Below, piece by piece: positions 12,232 to 24,951 of a DNA stretch of 64,000 nt. Both the position numbers and the translations under genes were made by a program. Position 1 is the first letter of the stretch. Each line of letters begins with the position of its first letter. Where the stretch lies: assembly GCA_030407005.1 (NCBI GenBank), contig JAUDYN010000014.1, positions 62,001 through 126,000 on the forward strand, in the 5' to 3' direction. This DNA comes from Desarmillaria ectypa. Lineage: Eukaryota; Basidiomycota; Agaricomycetes; Agaricales; Physalacriaceae. The notes under the pieces are model-generated. The model worked only from the letters and a program-made list of their open reading frames with translations, made no database searches and was not told the origin of the DNA.

Positions 12232-15008
12232 ATGTCTTTCTACGATACCGACTCTGATAGCGACCGTCGCTCTTCTCATTCTGTCGGAGAAGGTGGTGTG
12301 GGTCTTGCAAATCCAGCGCTATCTCATAGCCGTCGTAGACTGTTGGATTTGATAAATCGTCTTCATAGCACTGGGTCAGTGGGTTTTCTGGTTTATACGA
12401 CCTTCGCCCCATTGATTATCTTTTTCTTCAGAGCCCAAGTGGATATTGACCTTCCTCAAATTGCTGTCATTGGTTCTCAGAGTGCCGGGAAGTCATCTCT
12501 CATCGAGTCTATTTCCGGTATTACCCTTCCTCGTGCGACGGGTACCTGTACAAGGTAATTATAGTCTTATTTCGCTACGCAGCACCTGTCTGATCGTGGC
12601 CGTTTAGGTGTCCCACAGAGTGTCGCCTGGCGAACTCTACTGACACCTGGAAATGCATCGTATCGTTGCGGTTCATCAAAGATGTCAACGGACAGTTGCT
12701 AGGTACCGCCCGTAACGAGCAATTCGGCGAAGTTATATACGACAAGGCTGAGGTCGAAGAGCGCATTCGACGGGCCCAACGTGCTATCCTGAATCCAAAT
12801 AGACGTTCTACAGAGTTCCTCGAGGGAGATGATGAGGACCTCTCCGAAAACCAGCTTTCATTCTCTACAAACTGCGTCTCACTGCAGATTAGTGGACCAG
12901 GTGTTGCTGATCTATCTTTTTGTGATTTACCTGGTATGTCGGACCGCTATTTTGGTATGGCTAACGCTTATACCCGCTTGATAGGACTGATCGCAAGCGT
13001 TGGCAGTACGGGAAATAATGGCGACATCAAGCTTGTAAAAACTCTGGTCGAATCGTATATCTCCAAACCGAGCTGTCTGATTCTCTTGACCGTCGCGTGT
13101 GAAAGTAAGTGTTCAACAGTTTGAACTGTGAGTTTTCTCGATAGCCATTTCACAGCCGACTTCGAGAACCAAGGTGCTCATCACCTAGCCAAGACCCATG
13201 ACCCTGAAGGAAAACGTACTATCGGTCCGTCAATGTATCCTCTCGTTGTTCTCTGTAATCGCTAACATTTTTTTATTTCAGGTGTGCTCACCAAGCCAGA
13301 CCGTATCCCCCCCGGTGATGAGACAGGATGGTTGGATTTCATTCGCAACGAAAGGGAGCCTCTTGAAAACAACTGGTACTGTGTCAAGCAGCCTTCGTCC
13401 TCAGACATCAAGAACGGTATAACTTGGGCCGAAGCACGAACCAAAGAGAACGAGTTCTTTTCTATGACTGCTCCTTGGGCGGACCTCGATCCCATGTACC
13501 AGCGTTATCTACGCACTGTGAACCTCATCGAACGTCTGAGCAACATTTTATCTGACCTGATCTCGAAACGGTAAGCCCCATCATCTCTTCCACGTCCAGA
13601 GTACTAATATCCGAACTCTAGACTTCCAAATATTCAATTGGAGCTTGAGCACGCTATCGAAGGAACCCTCGACCAGCTGGCCAAACTGCCAAAGGAACCA
13701 TCCAAGAATCCTCTCCATGAGATTTCAGCACTCCTCTCTGCGTTTACTATTGATGTCTCCAAGCATGTCGAAGGTATACCTGACGAAGAAGGGATCCTCC
13801 AATCCATTCGGCCTGCTCAGGAAAGGTTCAAGCGGGACATCCGGGGGACAGCTCCACAGTTTCGTCCATTTGAGCGGAGGCTCGCTGGCGCTCAGACTCT
13901 CGTTGCTCCGTCGTTCTTGGGTAATGAGGAAGATGAAGCTGTAGAGGCGAGAGAAGACGCTCACCATGAGTGCATTTGTGTGGACGAGGTGCACACCAGG
14001 GCTCTCCAGTAAGTGCTCCATCCAAAGTATGGACATCTATTGACGTATATTACGCAGTGCACGTACTCGAGAGCTTCCAGGGCATTCCCCATTCGTTGTA
14101 CAAGCCTCATTTATCTTCATGTTCACCGACAAATGGCATACCCCTGCCAAGATTCTATGCAGAGCTATTTACAGCGTTCTCACCGACCACGTCAACAGGC
14201 TTATCACTCAACATTTCGGATCATTTGGGCAAAATATTTTGGAGCAGCGTGTTCGGTAAGATATTTTCCCTTCAACATTCTTTCTATAGCTTAACAAGTC
14301 TGTTTGTGGCAGCGTATGTGTGCAGGAGCACCTCAAGAAACAGCTTGAGCAGACCGAGGCTCGAATCGAGTGGCTCGTCAAGTTGGAAGCCCGGCCGTAT
14401 ACTTTGAACACTCACTACCTCTCCGATTACACCGAAAAATTCCTTGCATACTACAGAGGAGCGAGGGGCAAGCAGGAACACGGATCTTTGGCCGAAATGT
14501 TAGACAAGCATTTTTCAAGTTTCATCTTCATCTTGATAAACAAGGTCTAATATTTGTTGTAGCCCTTCTGGCGCAGTTGATGAGATCCTGTCGGGCCTGA
14601 GCAGCGTTGGCATCCATGGAGTTGAAGGTCCTGACTTGGCCAAGCTGCTTCCTGCGGATCGCATGGAAGCCTCGTTGAAGATAATGGCAGATGTTCGCGC
14701 GTACTTCCAAGGTATGCCTTTATCATCCCAGCCTGTTTGTCAGCTCCCTCCTGAGATAACACACAGTCGCCTACAAGCGTTTCGCTGATAACATTCCTCT
14801 CGCCATCGACTACGACCTCGTTCGAGGCGTCGACCGAGGCTTATTGGGGACTTTATCCGAACGACTGGGAATCTACGGATCGAATGGACATGCCATTTGC
14901 AAGGAGCTCACCCAAGAGTCGCCTCAAGTCGCAGGTCGCCGAGAGGAACTGATGAAAAAGCTGGAGCGTTTGCAGAGTGCCAGCGAAGAGTTGATGAGAA
15001 CCGCATAG
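12232..15008 (+). CDS. Dynamin-like large GTPase 1 (Mx/Vps1-like)
   Basis: Membrane-remodelling GTPase. Eleven exons: 12232-12374, 12432-12554, 12608-12933, 12985-13104, 13156-13224, 13282-13570, 13622-14008, 14058-14255, 14313-14498, 14563-14711 and 14767-15008, giving about 743 aa. The GTPase domain carries G1 GSQSAGKSS, a switch I region [13 protein letters not shown]3 DLPG and G4 TKPD, all intact. A middle/stalk domain follows, then a GED-type C-terminus ([18 protein letters not shown]). There is no PH or proline-rich domain, so it is closer to Vps1/Mx-type fungal dynamins than to classical endocytic dynamin. The junction at 14499 (gttaga donor) is chosen only because it keeps frame and is the least certain. 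The 3' end is 84 bp from the convergent complex I gene. Confidence 0.9.
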
Positions 15009-15092
15009 ATACATACCAAAGCCTCACTCTGAAGGTTGATATAATAAAAATAGATGCGTCTTTTGCGGTTTCCGTTTCTATTTACATGTTCA

Positions 15093-17883
15093 TCATGCGA
15101 AAGCCGCTGCCGGCTCCTGCCCAATACTACCAGCACTAAAATCTTCGCCATTCACAAAAGCCCGGGTACATTGCGCCATTGTCACCGAGCTAAAGAGAAA
15201 TGTCAAATTGATCAGTAACCCCACACATACGAAAGGGCGCAGCAAGTATACATACTTTCTTGATATAGGATCCGTCTGGTAGAAGTTGCTGATAGGCTTC
15301 ACATACGGTGCGCCCGAAATCTTGGCGCCCGCCGTCTTGGCAGCCAGCGCCTTCAATCCGACACTGGCGATACCAACAGATGTTGGTTCCGTAATGTCGT
15401 ACCGCACAAGCGTAGGTGAGATCTCCCACATGCGATCCCGCAATGACAACACGTCATCGTACGGTAGCGGTGATCCAAGGACTTCCGAAAGAGCTCTACA
15501 GGCGCGTCAGTCGAGAACAAGAAAAGCAAATAGGATACGCACCGTATAATCTTCCAGTCTTCACGAGCAGCACCAGGAGCAGACACTGCTGCACGTCCAA
15601 GTTGTGATCTGCCCTCGGTGTTGATCCATGTCGACGATTTTTCAGTGTATGCAGTGGCAGGCAGGCAAACGTCAGCGAGTTGAGCACCGAGATCACCATG
15701 GTGGCCTTGATACACAACAAACGCATCTTGTGGAATGGATTTGGGATCGACCTCGTCAGCATTCAGAAGGTAGACGAATTTAGGTTTCGTAGAGGAAGCC
15801 TTCTTCGAAGGGACAAACCCAATGTCGTACGCAGCAGGTCGCGAAGCAATCTAGAAGCAGAGATAGCGTCAGTATGGGACAGACCAAAGAAGGCTGAGGA
15901 CTGACGCGTTGGAGAACACTGAAACCATTCCATTCTGGGGTCAAAAGTGTTTTCTTGTTGCTCTCCACGAATTTCACCAAGGCGTTGTAAGAAGCAGCGG
16001 AATCGGGATGCTCAGCAAGCGAACTTCCAACAATGATAAGGGGCTTCTTCGCCTGCGCGAATTTCTTGGCAAAGGCGCTCTTGCCTGAAACGAAGGTGTT
16101 CAGAGCTTTCGCATCAGCACCGAGATATTCGTAACCATATGTCGTATCAGCGCGTTCGCCGATGAAGCCAACTTCCAGTCCGCTGTGCAACCACGACTTC
16201 CGGATTCGAGAGTTCAAAACAGCCGCTTCATGCCGAGGGTTGGTGCCAACAAGGAGGATAACGTCGGCCTCCTCAACACCCGGGATAGTAGAGTTGAAGA
16301 GGTAATTTGAGCGAACGTCGACGCCATGAGTCGGAGCAGACGAGCCTCCTTGTTGATCAAGGACGAGGTTGTCCGATCCTAACCGGTTGACCAAATCCTT
16401 CAAGGCTACCATGGACTCCGTATCAGCAAGGTGGCCCACGACGGCCTGTATCTCGTTCTCCGTGGCGCCAGATGCCGCAAGCCCATTCGCGATGGAAGTA
16501 AGAGCATCCTCCCATGAAGCTGGTACAAACCGATCTCCATTTTTAACGAGAGGGACCGTCAACCGTTGATACTTCAGTCCATCATAAGAATAGCGCGTCT
16601 TGTCACTGATCCACTCCTCGTTGACGTCGTCGTTAGTTTTAGGTTGGATTCGCATGACCTGGACACCCCTCGAGTCAATACGAATGTTAGACCCTACGGC
16701 ATCCATAACGTCAATCGATTCGGTATTCTTCAGCTCCCAAGGTCGGGCGTTGAAGGCATACGGTTTGCTTGTTAGGGCTCCAACGGGACACAAGTCGATG
16801 ATGTTCCCAGACAGCTCCGAATTCATCGTCTTCTCCACATACATGCCAATCTGCAAGTCATTGCCCCGACCCGTCGTACCCAGTTCCTCGACGCCTGCGA
16901 CTTCGTTGGCGAAGCGGACACAACGCGTACATTGGATACAGCGATTCATGGATGTCTTGACAAGAGGTCCAAGGTCCTTGTTCTCCACTGCACGCTTGCC
17001 GGCTATCTCATGGAAACGTGTACGGTCGGAACCATAGCGCATAGATTGGTCTTGGAGATCACATTCACCACCTTGGTCACAAATCGGGCAATCGAGAGGA
17101 TGGTTGGAGAGAAGGAATTCCATGACGCCTTCTCTGTAAAGGGCTCAGAAAATGGTAACAGTGCAGTAAATTTCTGGGTGACTGACCGAGCGGCATGGAC
17201 CATAGGTGTGTTGGTGTGTACCTTGGCACCTGGCATAGCTGGCATCGCGCTGCAGACGAAGATAAGAATAACGGTCATTCTGAACGATTATCCGGAACAC
17301 ACCATGATGCAACAGCCTTTGGTGACCGCTCGACCTCCACTAAACACATTCTATGAAGGGCATTAAATCGAGTCCACTGATTGACGTGATTGACGTGTCT
17401 TACCGACAGTTCCCGGCAATGGCGAGTCTAGAAAAGACATGGGAAACGACAAAAGCATGGAAACAGGAAAGAAACATACCGGTCATGGTAGCAGAACCTG
17501 AAGAAAAGAAAAATCAGCTAATGTTCGTCGTTGCTCACTGTTGAACGCACCGAGGTATAGCAGCACCAGCAGCCTCACATGCTTGAATAAGAGCAGAGCC
17601 TGCAAAAATCGTGTCCTCAGTGGCCACCTGAAGCTGATATCGTCGTTACGCCCATACCCTGTGGTACCGTCACTTCCTTCCCATCCACGGTTAGAGTTAT
17701 ATCTGCATGTCGTGCAGAAGTCGACGAGATATTCCTACGGCCTAAAGTAAAAAATATTTTTAAAAAAGCTCGAAGGCAACAGCAAAGGAACGCACTGCTG
17801 GACGGCAAAGATGACGACCCCACGACCATTCCGAGTAGACCCGCCGACGTTGGTCGCGACGCCATTGAAACAATGCGCCACAT
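15093..17883 (-). CDS. NADH:ubiquinone oxidoreductase 75-kDa subunit (complex I, NDUFS1-type)
   Basis: Iron-sulphur subunit of the complex I peripheral arm in the mitochondrial matrix, passing electrons from the FMN site. Eleven exons: 17796-17883, 17658-17741, 17551-17599, 17480-17497, 17404-17427, 17303-17350, 17187-17249, 15906-17133, 15543-15850, 15256-15495 and 15093-15189; 748 aa, normal for the family. A mitochondrial presequence is followed by a [2Fe-2S] ferredoxin-like part (RFCYHDRLAIAGNCRMC). Next come the NuoG-type cluster sites CPICDQGGECDLQD, SMNRCIQCTRCVRFANE and NIIDLCPVGALTSKP, then a molybdopterin-oxidoreductase-like domain without cofactor. The 5' end is split into very small exons (18, 24, 48, 49 nt) with a 1.2-kb central exon. 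It appears intact and single-copy. Confidence 0.96.
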
Positions 17884-18373
17884 GGCGAGCGTAACAGTTA
17901 ATCAATGCGAGAAAATAATGAGTAGATGGGGCGCGCGGCCCACGAGTAGGGAATAGCAGGAGCAATGGGGCTTAACCGTCGTTGTGGACAGTGACGAACG
18001 ACGGACCAACCACCGTCCAGGGATTTCACTTTCCCACGATTTTAGAGCACGTGGCAATCCGAACTTCCTTTTGTGAACAATATTTTAGAATATTAGAGTA
18101 AATTAAATAATGAAATGTAATTCCCAAGCAGGACACCGCGGCGGAACAGAAAATCTAGCCATCGCGAGCGTCGTGAACTCAACTACATCCTACACCATCT
18201 TCTCCGCGTCTGACCTGCCCAAAGGCTCCAAAAAATTATCCTCAGTCAAAAAGAAAATATGTTTCAACTACCAAAAAAATGTACGCATATGTGTGTATCA
18301 GAATCCTATCAGAAATTGATCAGAAACATAAAAAGTATACGTCCTGGAGCCACCGGTCAAAGTATCAGGGACC
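17884..18373. other. Spacer between complex I gene and dynamin 2
   Basis: Presumed promoter of the complex I gene (minus strand) and 3' flank of dynamin 2. No other gene or RNA is seen. Confidence 0.5.
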
Positions 18374-21169
18374 TTAAAATCTAACGTTCAACAGCTCATT
18401 GCTCGCACTCCGCAGCCTCTCCATCTTCTTCTCCAATTCCTTTCTCTTTTCCGAAACTTGCGGATTCTCCAGCGCCAGCCTCTCGCATAAATCCTGCCCC
18501 TCAGACTCGTAGATCCCCAGTCTATCCGACAACGTTTCCAACAAATCACGATTTAGACCTCGGATGAGATCGTGGTCAATAGCGAGGGGGATGACATCAG
18601 TAAACCGTTTGTAAGCCACTAGTTCTCATTCAGAATGCAAATCGACGCAAGACGATACATAAGCATACCTTGGAAATACGCCCGAACTTCTGCCATGATA
18701 CTCAGCGCGGGTTCCATCGGGTCAGGGGGTAGTAGTTTCGCTAAATCGTTCGCTTTGACACCCTCAATCCCAATGGCGCTGAGCGCACTGATTGCATTGG
18801 TAATAGAGTTGGTTGTGTACTGCATCGTCGTAGTTCGTACGCCTTCCTGAAAGCCCTGAAGCTTCGAAACAACATCACCGTTAGATACCCGCTGTCTTGC
18901 ACCTTTATAGTACGCGAAGAACTTGGCGTTGTAATCCGCAAGATAGTGGGTATTCAGAGTGAACGGGAGATCCTCGAGAGAGTATAGCCAGTCCACCCTT
19001 TCTTCGGTGCGTTGGAGCTGCAATTTCAAGTAATCTTGGACGAAAACTCTGAAACAACAATTAACACGCTAATAATAAAACAGCTGAGGGTGCATACTGA
19101 ATACGTTGCTCCAAGGCTCCCTGACCATAGCTACTAAAATGACGGGTAACGAGCCTGCTGGCATGCTCAGAGAGAATCTGGTGAACGGTGTGGCACAGAG
19201 CCTTTGCAGGTTTTTGCCACTTCTCGATAAACGTATAGATGAAGGACGCTTTTACGATGAAGGGGAAATTTCCGGGAAGCTCTCTTGTTCGAGCGCTACA
19301 TTAAATCATACGTGAGCATGAGGCATGTTGTTATAGTGATAACAGACTCACTGAATGGCCCGAGTCCACAACTCGTCAATGTAAATGGTATTGCTATCAT
19401 CGGGCAGCAATTCATCGGCAGAACTGGTTAACCTCAATATCCCAGCCGGTTCTTCTGGTTTATCCTCTTCCCCATCATCGTTCGAAAGGAAGTCATGTCT
19501 TGCAAGCCTACGCTTTCCAGCATGCTTACGTTCAAATGGCCGAAAATCAGGAGCCGTCGAACGAATCTTCCGCTGGAATTTCTCTTGCTCGGGCCGGATC
19601 GTCTGAATAATCCCGTCCTGGTCCGGGATCCCTTGAATGTGCGACGCTAAATCGATAGTGAAGGCATGAAGCAGAGAAGATATCTCATGCAAGGGATTCG
19701 AAGACGGGGCCTTAGGCAAGGCGGTGATCTTCTGGAATGTGTCTTGGATAGCGGCGTCGACCTCTTTTTGGATGTCCGGTAGCCTATTGATGGCAATTAG
19801 GTGCGAGGAAAGGAAGACACAAGACACATACTCACCTCTTGGCAATGAGATCGGATAGGATAGAACTAAGTCGCGCGACCAAATTCGCCGTCTGGAGGTA
19901 TCCTTTGTAGAACGAATCTAGGTCCTTCCAAGGAGCGGTCCTGCGGAACCAATCTCTCTCCTTCTCTCGAGCCTGCTGCCAAGTAATTTGCTGCCCAAGT
20001 TCAACAGATGATGGCTGCTTCACACAGTACCAATTGTTTTCAAGTGGTTCCCTTTCATTTCGTATAAATGCAATCCACCGATCCTCGTCCCCGCTAGCGA
20101 TACGATCGGGCTTGGTGAGGACACCTTTAAAGCAATGTTAGTCAACACGGAATCGTTGCATACAGCACAGGGTGATCATACCTATCGTCCTCTTCCCCTT
20201 AGGATCATGCTTCTTCGCTAGGGAATACGCGCCTTGATTCTCAAAGTCGGCTACAATCGACATAATTCTTGAGAAAGACGCAAGCGAGGGTGGAGAGATA
20301 ACTTACTTTCGCATGCCACCGTCAACAAGATCACACAGCTTGGCTTCGTGATATACGACTCGACCAGACTCTCAACCAGTTTGATATCATTCTGATTTCC
20401 GCCGGTACTTACGCTTGCGATGAGCCCTATACTTGAATTAGATGGATTCCCGAAGCGATTCGAGTAGTAGTACCCACCTGGCAAATCGCAAAAGGACAAG
20501 TCCGCCACATCGGGCCCGCTAATTTGCAGGGACACGCAATCACTAGAGAAAGTGAGTTGGTTTTTCACGAGGTCTTTGTCTTCTCCGACTATAAAATCCT
20601 TCATCGACTCTTTGGGATTGAGGATTGCCCTCTGTGCTCTCCTCAGGCGCTCCTCAACCTCGCTCTTGTCATAGATAACTTCACCAAATGGCTTGTTGTC
20701 AAGCTTTCCGTGAGCATCCGCCATACGAAGAGAGACTATGCACTTCCAAGGAGCCGAAGAATATAGTAGCCGGCATTCTGTCGGGCATCTAGCAAATGGT
20801 GTGAGGCCCAATCAAGCCAAGGAATCAAAGAGAATTACCTCGTACACGTTCCGCTAGCTCTAGGGAGGGTGATTCCGGATATAGATTCTATAAGCGATGA
20901 TTTCCCAGCACTCTGCTGGCCGATGACGGCGATCTGGGGCAGATCAATATCTTTCTGTGCCCTAAAAAAATACGGTAAACATATTGACTGTCCTAAGCGG
21001 TGTAGATGTATGACCCTGTATTACTCATACGATTCATTAAATCGAGAAGCTTTCTCCGTGTTTGAGAAAGCTCTCTGTCGGCGAGACCTACGCCATTAGC
21101 GTAGTCATCGTCGTCAGATGTCGTACTAGACGACGACGAAGGGACGGAGAAACTTTCAGGGGTGGACAT
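18374..21169 (-). CDS. Dynamin-like large GTPase 2 (Mx/Vps1-like), paralogue of dynamin 1
   Basis: Ten exons: 21015-21169, 20839-20961, 20478-20788, 20307-20426, 20182-20250, 19836-20124, 19352-19783, 19098-19295, 18669-19048 and 18374-18618, giving 773 aa. G1 is GQQSAGKSS, with [20 protein letters not shown], and a TKPD motif after the 20125 junction. The stalk and GED-like end ([14 protein letters not shown]) are intact. Exons 2, 4, 5, 6 and 8 have exactly the same length as in dynamin 1 (123, 120, 69, 289, 198 nt), showing origin by duplication. Its exon 9 is uninterrupted where dynamin 1 seems to have an extra intron. The N-terminus is Ser/Asp-rich. The start at 21169 aligns with dynamin 1; an ATG at 21187 would add six residues. 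It probably acts in membrane fission; organelle not predictable. Confidence 0.9.
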
Positions 21170-21741
21170 GGCGGGGTGGGGATGCAAGAGTGCGCTGCAA
21201 GGCCGTCTATTCTTGCAGTCTTATAGCGGTTTACGCATGTCGCAGTGTGTCCTTAGGCGCTGGGAGTCCTCGTGTCCATCGATAAGGACGGATGGATTGA
21301 ATTGGTCAAAGATCCTTTCCCAGGCCTTATTCAAAGACTCAAGTTTTGTATCGACCTGTCAAATAGCATAGATTAAGAACAGTACAGAAAGCATACTTGC
21401 ATTCTGAGGTAACTTATAGAAGTAGACGCCATATATAAATTTTAAGCTTTATATAGTAAAGAACGACGCACCAACTGTTCATCATTATCAAAGGAGGAAT
21501 CGCCAGAGTAGATTCGGTCTAACATCGACGGTCATTACTGGTCAGAAGGAAGAGCAAGCGCATCAATCAAAGTGGCAACATGGTTGCCATTCTGAAGCGC
21601 CCAATTCCCACGGCCTTTCACTGATGGCGCTGCGGATGGAGTCACTGCCTCATAGCCAGGTATCCGTTCAACGTTGTATTGCTATGTTCAAAAAAGAGAC
21701 CTCCGTTTATTGAAATATTCACTGGGTTTTCTTAACAAATA
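21170..21741. other. Spacer between dynamin 2 and GMC gene 1
   Basis: No gene, RNA or repeat identified; presumed promoter of dynamin 2 (minus) at the left and 3' flank of the GMC gene at the right. Confidence 0.45.
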
Positions 21742-23993
21742 TTATATATCTGCTTTGATTAAATCGGCGGCTCTCTCTGCGATAATATATACCGGAACCT
21801 GAGTATGCGCCGCGGGTACGAGTGGCTGGAAGGAGAAGAGGTACTGAGCTCACAACAACATAGTACACATAGGAAGATTGGCTTACCAAAATCGAGGCAT
21901 CCACAATTCTCACCCCCTTCGCGCCCTTCAACTTCAAATCCGGGTTTACTACACCCCAATTCGCATCAGCAGGCGACATGCTTGCGGTACCTACAGGATG
22001 GAATATGCTGCCAGTCCTATTCCGGATGTCATTTTCGGTGGTGTTTGTGGCGATGCCAAGGATGTGGCCGTCCCACACCGCAGCGGTAACAAACTTCTTC
22101 GCACTCTCAGCAGCATATTGCAAAATGGCAAGATCTTGAGGATGCGAGAAATAGTTGGGATTGATTAATGGTGCGTCCAGAGGGTTCGTACTGTTGATAG
22201 TAATATTCCCACCTGTCGCCAATGACTTATAGGCGTTGGAAAGGCGATGTAATGAGCATACGTACGCGATAGAGGGCATATGCCTGCGATCCCGATTGAA
22301 AATAAGTTTGCTGAAGAAGTAGCTTCTGGGGAGATGCCGTTCTAGAAAGAAATCGGCATTGCTCTAGCTTGATTAAAGTATATTTTCCGTACCGTGAAGA
22401 TCAACTCATAGTGCGCGGTCTGATTTCCTGCACACGGGTCTCCGTCCAATATACCGGCTTCTTCAGGAACACGAAGGAACCCGACCTGATTCGCTATTCC
22501 CGCTGATAAAAATCCTGTTCGATTCGCTTGCCACTCCGCCAGGGCCTCTGCTTGAAAGGTCGCATTTCTGGAGTAGATGTTCTCTGTACTATCCGTGTCG
22601 TTAACGAAGAAGGAGACAGACCATAAGGTATGGTCTGTCAAGTTCTTCCCAACGTCGGGAAGATGGTGGCTTGAAGCGATTCCCAGAGCTGTCAGCTCGG
22701 TTTTGTCACCGATGCCAGAGTGAAGAAGAATGTGGGGGGTGCCAACGGATCCTGCAGAAAGAATGATTTCTTTGAGATGAACTGGCGCCAGGGTATGTAT
22801 AGTTGCTAGGCGATGATGTCAAGTTAGACTAAAAACCGTCAACATAGTACTTCGAAGATCTCATCACCTCCTGCATCTTGGGTAAACTCGACAGCATCAA
22901 ACGTTGGGCTGCCATCAGTATTTTCGGTATTTGACTGTAGGATTCTAGTGACGTGGGCATGGGTTAGGACATGCAAATTTGGCCGTCCGATATACTCAGG
23001 CCCAAGATAGGACGTCTGCGAGCTACTTCGAGTCCCATTCCCAATGGTGTATGGGGCCCATCCTATCGGTGATTAACATCACCGTGTCAGTCAGATGATC
23101 CCTCGTAAATCCTCACCAATTCCTAGCTGGTACCCGGAATTGTAATCCAAATTGAATGGGAAATCTTCAGGAAGCTCCGACGTAGTTTGAATGATGCGGC
23201 CATCTATACCGCGCGGAACTCCAGGGAGAGACACCGAGTTGATGCCATCGAAGCCGTGGACTGCAGGATCGAACTGACCAGTAGTGTTGTGGTGATCGGT
23301 AGGGGGGACAACACGTTCATTCTATCATAGCATCAAAGTCAAATCAACAGAGATGGCAACAAAAACTAAAGGATGAACCTTTCGAATGTACGGTTGCAAA
23401 GCCTCCCATCCCCAACCAGGGTCACCACTGATCTGGGCATATCGGTCATAATCTTGAGATGAACCACGCGTATAGAACATATAATCTGGGAATACATCAA
23501 TTGAAAGATCTAGGAAACTCCATCAAAAGGACGCACTGACTGCGCTACTTCCTCCTAACCCAAATCCTCTTGGAAACGAAATAGAACGTCCATTCAATCC
23601 TGGTTGTTCAGTTGTAGTAAAGTTCCAGTCCCAAGGGGTTCCGGGAGTTATACGAGTACAAAAGAATGGAACCTCGGAGAGGAGAACATCAGCCGTCCTA
23701 GAGAAGAGTAAACATCGAAAGTCAAGCATATAGAGGAGGACAGACGATCCGCCGGCTTCAAGTACGAGTACAGAGAAGCTATCATTCTCTGTCAAACGGT
23801 TTGCAAGAACATTTCCCGCAGTTCCACCTTTATTCCAAGGCTACAAGTCAGAGGATGAGTACCAGATGCAAAAGAACTAACCTCCGACGATAATAAAGTC
23901 GAAATTCCGAGTAGGAAGATCTTCGAACCTGTCGTATATGGCACCAAGCGCACTTGAGCATAATATGAGGAGGGTAAAGAAAATAGTATCCAT
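21742..23993 (-). CDS. GMC oxidoreductase 1 (AA3 aryl-alcohol-oxidase/choline-dehydrogenase-like), secreted
   Basis: FAD-dependent oxidoreductase of the glucose-methanol-choline family, likely oxidising an alcohol with H2O2 production or quinone reduction. A signal peptide (MDTIFFTLLILCSSALG) is followed by the FAD dinucleotide fold [18 protein letters not shown] and LVLEAGGS. Next come the GMC signature [19 protein letters not shown] (Asn restored across the 23525-side intron), [19 protein letters not shown], and the C-terminal catalytic region with [10 protein letters not shown] and [21 protein letters not shown]. This supplies the two expected active-site His. Many introns of about 50 nt interrupt it; expected length is roughly 600 aa. 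No frameshift was found. It is the first of three same-strand paralogues (next at 29461 and 33421). Substrate unknown. Confidence 0.9.
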
Positions 23994-24951
23994 GGGAAAC
24001 TAATGGACCACTACAATCTTAAAGATGGCTTTATGTATGTATTGTGATCACCGAAACCCCCGGCCGATCATGGTCGTGCCTGAAAAAAAACCGGTTCACA
24101 TGATGAAAACCTAATCCCAATGAAACATTAGTATAGGACAGGATAGAATAATGAGCACTCGGCCACGGTGGCTGCCATTTCTTGGCACCGCAACTGGGGT
24201 TTTTCACACCGCGAACGGAAAAATTTCAGCTATACCGAAATGATTACGTAGGAACTTGACTGCAAATTAGTCTCGAAATTGGAAAAATGGCGGACCAGGT
24301 CAGTTTCAGGACGAGTTTCCTGTCCAGTTTCGTGATTTTCCAGTACACCTGAAATTCTTCTATTTGCAGTGTTTGTTTCTGCACTGGTGAGAGATCGTCA
24401 ACCTTTCTGGTCTTGTGCCAACGACGGTTATTGAAGTGCCTGCCAGTTACAGTGAATTCGTTCAATTCCGGCGCTTGTAATTGCGAGGTTACGGAAGCTG
24501 GCATTATCAATTGATATGAACGTCATGCGTTAAACTGATAATATGGATGTAAGGAAAAGTGACCCTCAACTTCTTTTTACCCCGAATCAGAATCCAGGTT
24601 GGGCTGAGAGTATTCGCTGACAGGTTTTCACCATGAATTAATTGATATCTACAGCGCCCATCTCCATACGCCATACACCGGCATGAATTGAGCTTCGCCA
24701 ACGTGTTTTGCGCTCGGTCTCACAGTCAAAAGTCTCGACTTTCTTGAAAAGGACTGTCATGGAACGACTGGGAAGAAATAAATAGGAGGTCATCGATCCA
24801 AGCTGAAGAATAAACTCAAAAATTGGGGTGTAGTCATCCTGATGGGAGGAGATAGTGAGCATAAAACAACGGAGTAATATAGAAACAAACGGTACAGGTC
24901 GTAGTAGGTCGTATCAAACCGGGGTCTAATCGTCTTGAATGAACTAGACCA
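23994..24951. other. Spacer, nothing firm
   Basis: Promoter side of GMC gene 1 at the left. A minus-strand open frame at about 24244-24510 has no recognised similarity and no context supporting it as a gene. Confidence 0.35.

Noticed and set aside
12968..14036. Long minus-strand frames opposite dynamin exons
   Set aside because: They are antisense shadows; the plus strand carries the conserved GTPase motifs and phase-consistent splice sites.
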